DNA from: Pseudarthrobacter sp. NS4
GTDB taxonomy: Bacteria; Actinomycetota; Actinomycetes; Actinomycetales; Micrococcaceae
Length of the DNA stretch: 64,000 nucleotides
Reading direction: 5' to 3'
NCBI RefSeq assembly: GCF_024758005.1
Contig: NZ_CP103288.1
Span: 3,720,001-3,784,000 of the forward strand
Each line of letters begins with the position of its first letter. The first letter of the stretch is position 1. Under the pieces are notes generated by a model. It saw nothing but the letters and a program-made list of their open reading frames with translations, was not told the origin of the DNA and searched no databases. The position numbers and the translations under genes were made by a program. This document shows, piece by piece, positions 27,743 to 36,535 of the stretch.

Positions 27743-28061
27743 TGTGGCTGTTGCTGACGGCGGCAATCCTCACCGAGGTGCCGCCACCCTCTTCCTGCGC
27801 GTTGCCTCCACCGGCAAACGCCGCTGGTACGTACCGGTCGCCATCGGATACTTCCTGGTGTTCACGCTCCTCACCCTGACCCTGCAGCAGGGAATGAGCC
27901 TCGAGGTTGCCTACGGCATCTGGGCCGCTGCCGGCGTCGCACTGACAGCCCTGGCAAGCCGTGTCTTCTTCAAGGAGACAATCACCCCCGTCATGATGCT
28001 GGGCCTCGGCCTCATCATTGGCGGCGTACTGCTCATCGAGCTGGGAGCAGCCCACTACTAG
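27739..28061 (+). pseudogene. Second SMR-family efflux subunit, frameshifted near the 5' end
   Basis: Starts at the ATG at 27739 (MMWLLLTAAILTEV), with the helix-1 Glu in LTEV, then loses the frame near 27780. In the next frame it continues as AATLFLRVASTGKRRWYVPV, GMSLEVAYGIWAAAGV and LGLGLIIGGVLLIELGAAHY to the stop at 28061. A one-base loss in GTG-GCC (seen gtgccgcc) accounts for it. Together with the preceding gene this was a heterodimeric SMR pump of the EbrAB/YkkCD kind. Either both genes are dead or the base calls are wrong in two places. Confidence 0.8.
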
Positions 28062-28232
28062 ACGCAAACGTGGATGCGGCCGCCGCCGTCCAGCAACCCC
28101 ACCAGGCGCTCCGGTTGGAGCATCGTGCCACTCCGGCGGTCGACGTTCATTCCGGGTCGTTTGCCCCCCACGACCAGACCGTGTTCAATTCTATGACTCG
28201 TCGCGTCTTCGGCAGAGGACTTGGTGCCTATA

Positions 28233-28258
28233 GGGCCGGGGCTTCGTGGCCCCGGCCC
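28233..28258. terminator. Bidirectional terminator between SMR relics and MHS transporter
   Basis: Perfect 10-bp inverted repeat gggccggggc (28233-28242) / gccccggccc (28249-28258) with a ttcgtg loop, 16 bp beyond the stop of the minus-strand transporter. Serves that gene at least. Confidence 0.7.
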
Positions 28259-28274
28259 CTATTCCTGGATGTGA

Positions 28275-29660
28275 TCAGGGTGTGCGGATGGGCTCTTCTG
28301 CAGCATGGGCGGTCCGCTTATCAAATACGAACGATCCGACTTCCTGTTCGGCCTGGTTATGGATGGAAAGGTCGATGCCGGAGCGGTCCCGCACGAGTGA
28401 GACGGCCACGAGGGAGATGAGCGTCATCCCTACGAGGTACAGGGAGACGGCGTCTGTTCCGCCTGTGGCCTGGACGAGGGCTGTGGCAATGGTGGGGGCA
28501 AAGGCGCCGCCGAGGATTGCACCCAGGGCGTAGGAGATGGAGACGCCGGAGAAGCGTACCGAGGCGGGGAACATCTCCGAATACAGGGCTGCCTGCGGCC
28601 CGTACGCCAGGCCCAGGCCTACGGCGAAGATGGTCATGGCCAGGTAGAGCATCGGCAGGGACCCGGTGTTGATCATCCAGAAGAGCGGGAAGCAGGCCAG
28701 CAGCTGGGCGCCGAAGCCCAGGAAGTAGGTGTTCTTGCGGCCAATCCTGTCCGAGAGGTAGCCGGCGAGGTAGGTGAAGGCAAGCCATACTGCAGCACCG
28801 TAAGTGACGGCGACGAGCACGTCAGTGCGTTCATGACCGACGGCGGGGCCGGAGGCGTAGCTGGGGATGAAGCCGCCGGTTGCCATGTAGCCTGCGGCGT
28901 TGTTGCCAGCGAAGATCAGGGCGGCGACAATCACCAGCAATCCATGGCGGCGGAACAGTTCCACGATCGGTACCCTGGGCTGCTTTTTGGCTGCAGCGAT
29001 TTCCTGGAAGACCGGGGATTCGTCCACCGCGCGGCGGACGAAGTAGCCGACGACGATGAGGACGATGCTCAGCAAAAACGGTACGCGCCATCCCCATTCG
29101 AGGAAGGCCGCGCCCGGGGAAATTACACCGGTCATGAGCGCTGTGACGCCGGTGGCCAGCAGCAGCCCCAGCGGCACGCCCAGCTGGGGGAAGGCCCCGG
29201 CCCGGCCGCGGCGGTCGCGCGGGGCGTGCTCAACGGCCATCAGGACGGCCCCGCCCCATTCACCGCCGGCGGAGATGCCCTGCAGGATCCTCAGCAGCAG
29301 GAGCATGATCGGGGCGACCACACCCGCCGTCGCATAGGTGGGCAGGAAGCCGATCAACGTGGTTGCGGCGCCCATGAGCACCAGGGTCATCACGAGCATG
29401 GCGCGGCGGCCGATCTTATCGCCGTAGTGCCCGGCGAGGAAGGCACCGAGAGGCCGGAAGAGGAAGCTGATGCCGACGGATGCAAATGACAGCAGCAGGC
29501 CGATGGATTCGCCGGCCGGTTCGAAGAACAGCTGGGCGAACACCAGGCCGGCGGCCGTGGCGTAGATGAAGAAGTCGTACCATTCAACGGTGGTGCCGAT
29601 GACGGTAGCGAAGGCGACACGACGTTGGTTCGCCTTCGAACTGTGGGTGGACGTGCTCAT
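28275..29660 (-). CDS. MFS transporter of the metabolite:H+ symporter (MHS) family
   Basis: A 461-residue 12-helix permease. It opens with RVAFATVIGTTVEWYDFFIYA, the MHS signature, then FRPLGAFLAGHYGDKIGRRA (MFS loop 2-3 motif) and RILQGISAGGEWGGAVLMAV in helix 4. MHS members import organic acids such as citrate, ketoglutarate, shikimate and benzoates. It is downstream of the MobA-like hydroxylase on the same strand (59 bp gap), so a hydroxybenzoate is the first substrate to consider. The C-terminal 40 residues are soluble. Confidence 0.88.
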   Translation of the reverse strand: MSTSTHSSKANQRRVAFATVIGTTVEWYDFFIYATAAGLVFAQLFFEPAGESIGLLLSFASVGISFLFRPLGAFLAGHYGDKIGRRAMLVMTLVLMGAATTLIGFLPTYATAGVVAPIMLLLLRILQGISAGGEWGGAVLMAVEHAPRDRRGRAGAFPQLGVPLGLLLATGVTALMTGVISPGAAFLEWGWRVPFLLSIVLIVVGYFVRRAVDESPVFQEIAAAKKQPRVPIVELFRRHGLLVIVAALIFAGNNAAGYMATGGFIPSYASGPAVGHERTDVLVAVTYGAAVWLAFTYLAGYLSDRIGRKNTYFLGFGAQLLACFPLFWMINTGSLPMLYLAMTIFAVGLGLAYGPQAALYSEMFPASVRFSGVSISYALGAILGGAFAPTIATALVQATGGTDAVSLYLVGMTLISLVAVSLVRDRSGIDLSIHNQAEQEVGSFVFDKRTAHAAEEPIRTP

Positions 29661-29719
29661 GATTCTCCAGTGGGTGTGAGCGGTTATGGAGTGCTGCCGG
29701 TGGTGCTGACTGCGGTTGT

Positions 29720-31666
29720 TTAGCTGTTGATCAAGGCTGCGGGCACGCTCGGCAGTGCCGCAGGGGGAACCTCCGCTGGCCGGCGGTTTTGCAGGAGCGG
29801 GGCAAAGAAGGCACCCAGCTCGGCGGTTTCTGTCAGGGGCAGGACGTTGGCCACGTACTGGTCGGGGCGGACCACCACGACGACGCCGCCGCGGTCCAGG
29901 GCGCGGAGTTCGAAGATGTCAGCCTGGGGATCGGTGGCGTAGACCTTCTCGTAGTCGGTGAGCTTGAACGGGCCCACCTGAGGTTTAAAGACAGCGGGAA
30001 CGGCACCGAGGTCAACGGCCGTGTGCGGGTGCTGGTAGATCACCTTGACGTCGAACCAGGCGTCAGGATCAGCGTCCGAGGGCGTTGCGGCCAGCGGTGA
30101 TTCCGGCGAGTTCGCGAGCCACTCGGCGAATGTGTCCGTGCCTGACCCGGTGCCCGGAAGCGCGGAATCGGCGAACACGTAGATCCGCCAGCGGCCGTCG
30201 GCCTTGGCATGATGGCCCAGGTGGATGGGGTTGGTGTCGCCAACGCGGACCACGGGTGCCGATTTGAAGCGCTTGCCAACGGGAAAGCCCGTGGCCAGGC
30301 CCTGGTGTTTCGCCGGGGCCACCAGCATTGACGGCGCGTATTTGGTCATGAACCCGGCCGGGAACTCGGCGGTGCGCACATAGAAGTCTTCGAGGTCCGA
30401 GGGATTCTCGAACTCCTCTGGCCTCTTGGCCATGAGGGTGGACCACTGCTTGTCGAAGTCGATGAGGTTCTTCGCCACCACCTGGCGCTCTTCGGAGTAG
30501 GTGCTCAGCAGGTTCTCGGGGCTGCGGCCCTCGAGCACGTGCCCCAGTTTCCAGGCGAGGTTGAAGCCGTCCTGCATGGAGACGTTCATGCCCTGGCCTG
30601 CCTTGGCACTGTGGGTGTGGCACGCATCCCCGGTGATAAACACGCGCGGCGTCCGTATCCCGCGCTCCTCCGGCAGGACGTCGTCGAACCTGTCAGTGAG
30701 GCGGTGCCCCACCTCGTAGACGCTGTGCCAGGCGACGTTGCGGACGTCCAAGGTGTAGGGGTGGAGGATGTCGTTTGCCGTGCGGATGATCTCCTCGATG
30801 GAAGTGCTGCGCACTGCGCCCTTGTTGTTCGGGTCCACCTCGCCGAGGTCCACGTACATCCGGAAAAGATGGCCGCCTTCGCGCGGGATCAGCAGGATGC
30901 TGCCGCCCGTACCCGATTGGACCGCGCATTTGATGCGGATATCGGGGAAGTCGGTGACCGCCAGAACGTCCATGACGCCCCAGGCGTGGTTGGCCTGATC
31001 CCCGGCAAGGGTGCAGCCGATGGCCTCCCGCACCTTGCTGCGGGCACCGTCCGCGCCGACCACGTACTTGGCACGGACGATGCGCTCCTGCCCTTCATTG
31101 GGGCCTGATGTGTGCAGAAGGGTCACGGTGACGGGGTATTCCCCTTCTTCGGCCACGTTGAGGGAACGGAACTCGTACCCGTAGTCGGGTGACATGCGGG
31201 TGGGCGATTTGGCCATGAACTCGGCGAAGTAGTCCAGCACACGGGCCTGGTTAACCACGAGGTGGGGGAACTCGCTGATTTCGATGGGGTCATCCGGGGT
31301 GCGGGCAGTGCGGATGATGCGGGAGGGGTCAGCGGGGTCCGGTTTCCAGAACACCGTCTCGGTGATCCGGTATGCCTCGGCGATGATTCGCTCGGCGAAA
31401 CCGAAAGCCTGAAAGGTCTCCACTGTGCGGGTCTGGATTCCGTCGGCCTGGCCAATGGCGAGCCTGCCGGGGCGGCGCTCCACGATGCGCGTGGTGACAT
31501 TTGGAAACTGGGACAACTGCGCGGCCGCGAGCATGCCGGCAGGTCCTGTGCCGACAATCAACACATCGACCTCGTCCGGAAGCTCAGCCGGCCTGTTGAT
31601 GCCGACGCCTGCTGCCGGTTGGACCCGGGGGTCTCCGGATACGTAACCGTGATGGTGAAACTGCAC
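29720..31666 (-). CDS. FAD-dependent aromatic hydroxylase, 3-hydroxybenzoate 4-monooxygenase / phenol hydroxylase type
   Basis: A 648-residue group A flavoprotein monooxygenase. The FAD dinucleotide fold is VLIVGTGPAGMLAAAQLSQ near residue 36, the second FAD/NADPH motif follows at GADGARSKVREAIG, and the GD motif is FITGDACHTHSAKAGQGMN. The C-terminal third is the thioredoxin-like domain found in phenol hydroxylase and MobA. Length and architecture agree with Comamonas-type MobA (about 640 residues), which turns 3-hydroxybenzoate into protocatechuate. The adjacent MarR gene and MHS transporter repeat the mobA neighbourhood. Substrate remains an inference; no ring-cleavage genes lie in the window. 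Confidence 0.82.
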   Translation of the reverse strand: MQFHHHGYVSGDPRVQPAAGVGINRPAELPDEVDVLIVGTGPAGMLAAAQLSQFPNVTTRIVERRPGRLAIGQADGIQTRTVETFQAFGFAERIIAEAYRITETVFWKPDPADPSRIIRTARTPDDPIEISEFPHLVVNQARVLDYFAEFMAKSPTRMSPDYGYEFRSLNVAEEGEYPVTVTLLHTSGPNEGQERIVRAKYVVGADGARSKVREAIGCTLAGDQANHAWGVMDVLAVTDFPDIRIKCAVQSGTGGSILLIPREGGHLFRMYVDLGEVDPNNKGAVRSTSIEEIIRTANDILHPYTLDVRNVAWHSVYEVGHRLTDRFDDVLPEERGIRTPRVFITGDACHTHSAKAGQGMNVSMQDGFNLAWKLGHVLEGRSPENLLSTYSEERQVVAKNLIDFDKQWSTLMAKRPEEFENPSDLEDFYVRTAEFPAGFMTKYAPSMLVAPAKHQGLATGFPVGKRFKSAPVVRVGDTNPIHLGHHAKADGRWRIYVFADSALPGTGSGTDTFAEWLANSPESPLAATPSDADPDAWFDVKVIYQHPHTAVDLGAVPAVFKPQVGPFKLTDYEKVYATDPQADIFELRALDRGGVVVVVRPDQYVANVLPLTETAELGAFFAPLLQNRRPAEVPPAALPSVPAALINS

Positions 31667-31783
31667 CGATTCCTCACTTCGTTGTAAGCGGTAAGCGTCT
31701 GGGTTCGTAGAACCGGACGCGTGGTATTTGAGTCGAACGTTGGGGGAACGTGGGACTACCCAGGTTGAAGGTGGCCTGAAGTC

Positions 31784-32311
31784 CTAGGGACGAGGCGGGT
31801 GGTGTTGTAGGAGTTTCCGCAATAGTTCAGCCAGGATCGCCGCCTCGGTGGTTGTCAGGCCGGCCGCCCAATCGCTTTCACGCAAACTGTTCTTGCGCGC
31901 GAGCTCTGCTACGCGTGACTCCCCCAGGGGAGTGAGCCGAACAAGTATTTTGCGCTTGTCTGTGCTGTCTGCCTCGCGGGCCACCAGCCCATACTTCTCC
32001 AAGGTGTTGAGCAGGCTCGACATGGAAGCTGTTGAAACGCTGGAAAGCCGTGCCAGCTCATTGGGATACCCCGCTCCAACAGCTCGAACTGCGAAGAGGA
32101 GCCTGAAAGCAGAAAAACTCAGGCCTGCAGGGCGGTGGATGCTGACTTCGAGGTCGGTTGTGATCCGGTTGGCCAGACGTATCAGGTTGAAGCAAAGGGC
32201 CATGGCGGCGGCATCGAACTCGGGAAACATCTCTCCCATGGAGTCGTTCGCAAGCTTTTCGAATTCGGTGCCACGGAGTTTTTCGTCCCCTGGGTTTGTC
32301 GGCTCGCTCAT
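31784..32311 (-). CDS. MarR-family transcriptional regulator
   Basis: A 175-residue winged-helix regulator. Dimerisation helices flank the HTH GYPNELARLSSVSTASMSSL and the wing EADSTDKRKILVRLTPLGE, whose DxRxxxxxLT pattern is the family mark (here D-K-R-K-I-L-V-R-L-T). Aromatic carboxylates often act as ligand. It lies directly upstream of the hydroxylase on the same strand, like MobR upstream of mobA. Two similar palindromes (32408-32419 and 32537-32546) stand in front of it and are likely operators. Confidence 0.88.
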   Translation of the reverse strand: MSEPTNPGDEKLRGTEFEKLANDSMGEMFPEFDAAAMALCFNLIRLANRITTDLEVSIHRPAGLSFSAFRLLFAVRAVGAGYPNELARLSSVSTASMSSLLNTLEKYGLVAREADSTDKRKILVRLTPLGESRVAELARKNSLRESDWAAGLTTTEAAILAELLRKLLQHHPPRP

Positions 32312-32407
32312 CGGTCGGATCGAAGCTCCTTTTAGTCCTGCATGCTCCTGGGCTACTGATGCCCTGCGTTTACAGCGCGAGCCGTCAGTACCTTCAGCTC
32401 TAATTTA

Positions 32408-32419
32408 CTAGAAGTCTAG
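32408..32419. promoter_or_regulatory. Candidate MarR operator, site 1
   Basis: CTAGA-AG-TCTAG, a 12-bp palindrome within a longer near-palindrome (ttta...taaa) from 32404 to about 32423. It is 97 bp upstream of the MarR start. The related TAGA-CA-TCTA occurs at 32537. Confidence 0.5.
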
Positions 32420-32536
32420 CTAAATCGCAACGGCTTTCTCTAAGTCCTGGCGGCGTAGTCCCCTTGTAGTCCTCAAACTGTCCGCGAAGACAAGTACTGG
32501 CAGACCCCGTAGGAACAAATCCTTCCGTAGAACTGT

Positions 32537-32546
32537 TAGACATCTA
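32537..32546. promoter_or_regulatory. Candidate MarR operator, site 2
   Basis: TAGA-CA-TCTA, sharing the TAGA-NN-TCTA layout with site 1. It lies nearer the metallohydrolase gene, so the MarR protein may govern both directions. Confidence 0.45.
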
Positions 32547-32718
32547 GTGATCGCAGCAGCCGGTTGGTTTACCCCCCGGGGCCAAACCAGTCAGCGGCAG
32601 ATCATAGGCAAAACCGGTCAATTAGGTCGGTTTAAACAGTTTTACAGTTGTTTCGGCAAAGGGCACAGTTGGAAATGAGACCTCCGACACGCCAGTGGAG
32701 GCAGACGAAAGGCCCATC

Positions 32719-33798
32719 GTGACCATCACATCCTTGAAACCCTATGTAGTGACTCTGGGTACAGCCGGCGGGCCCCGCTGGTGGACAGGCGCCAACGCGG
32801 GGAAACGCGCAGGTATCGCAACCGCTGTCGTCGTTGGAGATGCTGTATATCTCGTGGATGCCGGCAGCGGGGTAGGTAACCAGCTGATGAAGGCCGGCTT
32901 CTCGGTGGGCAACCTCCGGGGAATCTTCCTTACCCATCTGCATTCTGACCATTGCATTGATCTGGCCAGTCTCGCAATTTTCGGGCTCTTCACCCTTCGC
33001 CCCGACCAGGAGCCAATCAGGATCATCGGACCCGGTGACCGTGGTGCACTGCCGCCCACATCGCCTCGAGCCGTGACTCCGCCGAAGCCACTCTTTCCGG
33101 ATCACCCGACGCCCGGCACGAAGGCCATGTTCGAACATCTCATGCGCGCCTACGGAACCGACTTGAACGACAGGGTCATAGACGCGCTGCGTCCCTCACC
33201 CTTGGACCGTTTCACGGCCTCGGACATAGAACTTCCGCCCGGGACTGGTTATGACCCAAATTCAAACCCGACACCCCAAGGCATGCTTCCCTTTGAGGTC
33301 TATCGGGATGAACTGGTGACCGTCACAGCAACGTTGGTGGAACATCCGCCGGTTGCCCCGGCCTTCGCCTTCCGCTTTGATACCGCAGAAGGATCCGTAA
33401 CAATCTCCGGGGATACCGCACCCTGTGAGAATCTCGTCCGACTCGCTCGCGGGACGGATTTGCTGCTTCACGAGGCGATCGATTTCGACTGGGTATCCCA
33501 AGCGTACGGAAATGTGGGAACAGAAGAAGCGCAGGCCTCGATGGACCATCACCGCCGGTCCCACACCTCGCCACTGGATGCGATCGCGTTGGCAGACAAA
33601 GCGGGTGCCGCCCGGTTGGCACTGCACCACCTGGTTCCCGGCACAACTCCCAAATCGGTCTGGCTCTCCCACGCCGAAAAATTTACTGGCGAATTCCTGG
33701 TCCCGGACGACCTGGACGTAATTTCTTTCTCCGCCATCATCGGCAACGCCGCCGATGATGCTCCCCACACTGAAGTAGAAATGGCATCTACCCCATGA
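32719..33798 (+). CDS. Metallo-beta-lactamase-fold metallohydrolase
   Basis: A 359-residue MBL-fold hydrolase of the RNase Z/arylsulfatase-like branch. The metal motif is FLTHLHSDHCIDL (HxHxDH); further ligands are likely His in LVEHPPV, Asp in ISGDTAP and a late His in RLALHHLVP. Substrate unknown. In soil bacteria such enzymes open lactones or esters of small acids. I place the start at the GTG at 32719 (AAAGG 7 nt upstream); a GTG at 32695 is also in frame. The stop overlaps the following MHS transporter by 4 bp (ATGA), so hydrolase and importer are made together and probably handle the same compound. Confidence 0.82.
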   Translation: MTITSLKPYVVTLGTAGGPRWWTGANAGKRAGIATAVVVGDAVYLVDAGSGVGNQLMKAGFSVGNLRGIFLTHLHSDHCIDLASLAIFGLFTLRPDQEPIRIIGPGDRGALPPTSPRAVTPPKPLFPDHPTPGTKAMFEHLMRAYGTDLNDRVIDALRPSPLDRFTASDIELPPGTGYDPNSNPTPQGMLPFEVYRDELVTVTATLVEHPPVAPAFAFRFDTAEGSVTISGDTAPCENLVRLARGTDLLLHEAIDFDWVSQAYGNVGTEEAQASMDHHRRSHTSPLDAIALADKAGAARLALHHLVPGTTPKSVWLSHAEKFTGEFLVPDDLDVISFSAIIGNAADDAPHTEVEMASTP

Positions 33799-35156
33799 AA
33801 ACACCGGTAAATATGACCTCTTCAGCCCAGTTGGACGCTCCGGAAAGCCTGAAAGAAACAGGCTTTAACACCCCCCAGATGCGGCGCATCCTGGCGTCAT
33901 CCTTCATCGGCAGCGCCATCGAGTTCTACGATTTCATCCTCTACGCAACCGCTGCCTCGTTGGTGTTCAACAAGGTGTTCTTCACCAACCTGGATCCCGC
34001 TGTAGCCATCTTCGCCTCGTTCGCCACCCTGGCGGTAGGCTACCTGGCCCGTCCGCTTGGCGGCATCGTTTTCGGCCATTTCGGCGACAAGCTGGGGCGT
34101 AAGGGTGTTCTGATCACCTCCATGCTCATGATGGGCATCGCCACCACCCTGATCGGGCTGCTGCCTCCGACCGCCCAGGTGGGCATGCTGGCCCCAGTTG
34201 CACTGATCGTGCTGCGCATAGTGCAAGGCCTTGCAGTGGGCGGCGAGTGGGGCGGCGCCATGCTCATGGCTCTGGAGCATTCGCCCAAGGAGCGCCGCGG
34301 CTTCGCCGCGAGTTTCGCCAACATGGGCGGCCCGGCAGGTGCTGTCCTGGCCACCCTCGCTGTTTCGGCCGTCTCGGTGCTGCCCAACGATCAGTTCCTT
34401 AGCTGGGGCTGGCGCATTCCATTCCTCATCAGCATCGTCCTGATCGCCATCGGCCTGGTCATCCGGCTCAAGGTTTCAGAATCCCCGCTGTTCCTGGCAC
34501 TGGAGAACAAGGCCGAGGAAAAGAAGATCCCGCTTATGGAGGTCCTCACCAAGTATCCGATGAGCGTCATTAAGGGCACCCTCGTAGGGATGAGCTCCTA
34601 CACCGTCCAGGGCCTGATGACCGTCTGGGCCATCTCCTTCGTCGTCGACAGCGCAGGTATGGACCGAACTGCTGTCCTGAACGTCAAAGCAATTGGCGCG
34701 ACCTTGACCGTCGTGGGCATCTGGTACGCCGCCCGCTACTCAGACAAACTGGGCCGACGGCCTGTCATGTTCGCGGGTATCATCGCCGGCGCAGTCATGG
34801 CGCTGCCCATTATGTGGATGCTGGAACTGGGCGAACTGTGGCTCTTCGCCATCGCACTGTTCGTGGCCAACGGCATCATCCAGGCCGCGATCTTCGGGCC
34901 CTTCGGAGCGTTCTCCGCAGAGCTGTTCCCCACCCGGATCCGCTACACCGGCGCCTCCTTGGTCTATCAGCTCTCGTCAACCCTGGGCGCCGGGTTCACG
35001 CCAATGATCGTCAGCGGACTGGTGCTCGCAACAGGCGGAGCGCTCTGGCTGACCGGCGTCGTCTGGGCGGCGACCTTCGTGATCGCCGGGCTTTGCCTCC
35101 TGAGAGTCAAAGAAGGCAAAGACCAGGACCTTAGCGCCGAGAACATAAAACAATAA
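33795..35156 (+). CDS. MFS transporter of the MHS family
   Basis: A 453-residue 12-helix symporter, paralogous to the transporter at 28275. Signatures: ILASSFIGSAIEFYDFILYA at helix 1, RPLGGIVFGHFGDKLGRKG, and RIVQGLAVGGEWGGAMLMAL. Translationally coupled to the metallohydrolase. It ends at a strong convergent terminator shared with the LysR gene. Organic acid substrate presumed. Confidence 0.87.
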   Translation: MKTPVNMTSSAQLDAPESLKETGFNTPQMRRILASSFIGSAIEFYDFILYATAASLVFNKVFFTNLDPAVAIFASFATLAVGYLARPLGGIVFGHFGDKLGRKGVLITSMLMMGIATTLIGLLPPTAQVGMLAPVALIVLRIVQGLAVGGEWGGAMLMALEHSPKERRGFAASFANMGGPAGAVLATLAVSAVSVLPNDQFLSWGWRIPFLISIVLIAIGLVIRLKVSESPLFLALENKAEEKKIPLMEVLTKYPMSVIKGTLVGMSSYTVQGLMTVWAISFVVDSAGMDRTAVLNVKAIGATLTVVGIWYAARYSDKLGRRPVMFAGIIAGAVMALPIMWMLELGELWLFAIALFVANGIIQAAIFGPFGAFSAELFPTRIRYTGASLVYQLSSTLGAGFTPMIVSGLVLATGGALWLTGVVWAATFVIAGLCLLRVKEGKDQDLSAENIKQ

Positions 35157-35166
35157 CGCCGCCTAA

Positions 35167-35212
35167 GGAGCGGGAGCCGGTTCACGCCTTACGGTTGACC
35201 GGTTCCCGCTCC
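35167..35212. terminator. Bidirectional terminator between MHS transporter and LysR gene
   Basis: A 15-bp stem with one G-T wobble (ggagcgggagccggt at 35167-35181, accggttcccgctcc at 35198-35212), 16-nt loop, followed by tttct. The LysR stop codon is inside it, at 35182-35184. Confidence 0.8.
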
Positions 35213-36114
35213 TTTCTGTCTCCGGCCTCTACACAGAAATCGATAAACGCACGCAACCGCAGACTGAGCCGATCGGATTGCGTGTACGCCACACAGATGT
35301 CGCTATGGCCCACCTTGCCCTCGATCTCCAGGATGGCCAGCGGCATAGCGTCATAACTTAGGTTGACGGGAGGACGCTGAACCAGGACGGTATAGCCAAG
35401 TCCCCTGGCCACCATGCCGCGCACCGCCTCAAGGCTGCTGGACTTCCACGCGATTTTCGGATCCAAGCCCGACATACGTAAATTGATCAGCTGATTTTCT
35501 CGAACCGAGGGGATGTCCAGCGAAACAAAATCCTCGTCGGCCAGCTCCGCGAGGCGAACACTCGTCCGTTTTGCGGCCCAATGGTCGCCGGCGACGAGTA
35601 CATAGGGCCGGCCCGCCATTACGGTGGTGGATTCCACTCCGGGAATGAGGTGCCTTGTATGCGTCAAAACTGCGTCCAGGTAGCCGCTCAGCATTCGCTC
35701 TTGCAGCTGGGCGCCGTCCCCTTCAGTCAAGGTCACGTCAAGCCCAGGGTTTGGCTTCACAAAGCCATGCGCAATCTCAGGCAGCCAGAACGCGGACAGG
35801 CCGGTATAGCAGCCAATGGTCAAAGGCCCCACCAACCCCTGCTGCCGTTCAATAACACGTCCCTGAACTTCTTCGGCATGCCGCACCAAGGCTTGGGCAT
35901 CGCGGAGGAAATAGGTACCGACCGCAGTCAATACGACCCCGCGTGCCCGATGACGAACAAGCAGCTGGGAACCGACAACACGCTCCAACTCCGTAATTGC
36001 CTGGGACATCGCGGCCTGGGAGATATGCGAGGCCGCGGCAGCCGCCGCGATTGACCCGTGATTAGCGACCGTAACGAAATACTGCAACTGCTTCAGGGTG
36101 TAATCCAGCACCAT
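35182..36114 (-). CDS. LysR-family transcriptional regulator
   Basis: A 310-residue regulator. The N-terminal winged helix is LKQLQYFVTVANHGSIAAAA, then HISQAAMSQAITELERVVGS with the recognition helix, followed by the linker and a periplasmic-binding-protein-like effector domain (about 90-300: GPLTIGCYTGL, VTLTEGDGAQLQERML). It is convergent with the MHS transporter rather than divergent, which is not the usual LysR layout, so its target may be that operon or something farther away. Effector unknown, likely a small organic acid. Confidence 0.88.
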   Translation of the reverse strand: MVLDYTLKQLQYFVTVANHGSIAAAAAASHISQAAMSQAITELERVVGSQLLVRHRARGVVLTAVGTYFLRDAQALVRHAEEVQGRVIERQQGLVGPLTIGCYTGLSAFWLPEIAHGFVKPNPGLDVTLTEGDGAQLQERMLSGYLDAVLTHTRHLIPGVESTTVMAGRPYVLVAGDHWAAKRTSVRLAELADEDFVSLDIPSVRENQLINLRMSGLDPKIAWKSSSLEAVRGMVARGLGYTVLVQRPPVNLSYDAMPLAILEIEGKVGHSDICVAYTQSDRLSLRLRAFIDFCVEAGDRKEREPVNRKA

Positions 36115-36535
36115 CTCAGCGTACTGCCGGGATGCTGAGCCGGATGTAGGGTGTCACCCAGCGTCGATCCTGGTGAACTTTGGTGATAACCGCGAGTTCT
36201 GCTCCAGCTGAAGGATATGCCCCTGCAGTGTCCTTCAAATCCTTGCGAGGCTCCTGGTCCAAGGGCTCACCGGAGAAGTTGGGCGGGTTCTCAGGCAGCG
36301 TAGCCCCCGCCAGTCGGGAGATCCAGCTCGCTGGTCCCCCTCTCGCAATTAAGGCCGACGTGGTGGAGTGGCGGACTTTACTCCTGCACGCATATCGGCA
36401 CTGCTTGGTTGGACACTGCTTAGCTCACTTCATACTGGTCTTTTCCGGCTGTAGACTGCGGCACCGCAACGAAGACGACGGCGGGATGTCCCGCCGTCGT
36501 CTTCCCCCAGGGGGAGGCTGGCCCTCCACGTGGCA
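36115..36535. other. 421-bp stretch without a gene
   Basis: A plus-strand frame (36180-36539) stays open but runs through a terminator hairpin and has no motif, so I do not call it. The stretch holds the LysR promoter and, at its right end, hairpin copy C. Confidence 0.5.
36471..36504. terminator. Strong hairpin, recurrent GACGACGGCGGG type, copy C
   Basis: Perfect 16-bp inverted repeat (36471-36486 and 36489-36504) with a 2-nt loop. It lies 32 bp past the stop of the minus-strand monooxygenase gene and is the terminator of that six-gene operon. Confidence 0.8.

Larger units (their letters stand above)
32312..32718. other. 407-bp divergent promoter region
   Basis: Lies between the minus-strand MarR gene and the plus-strand metallohydrolase gene. 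It contains two palindromic operator candidates described separately and no plausible gene. AAAGG at 32708-32712 is the ribosome-binding site for the GTG at 32719. Confidence 0.5.
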
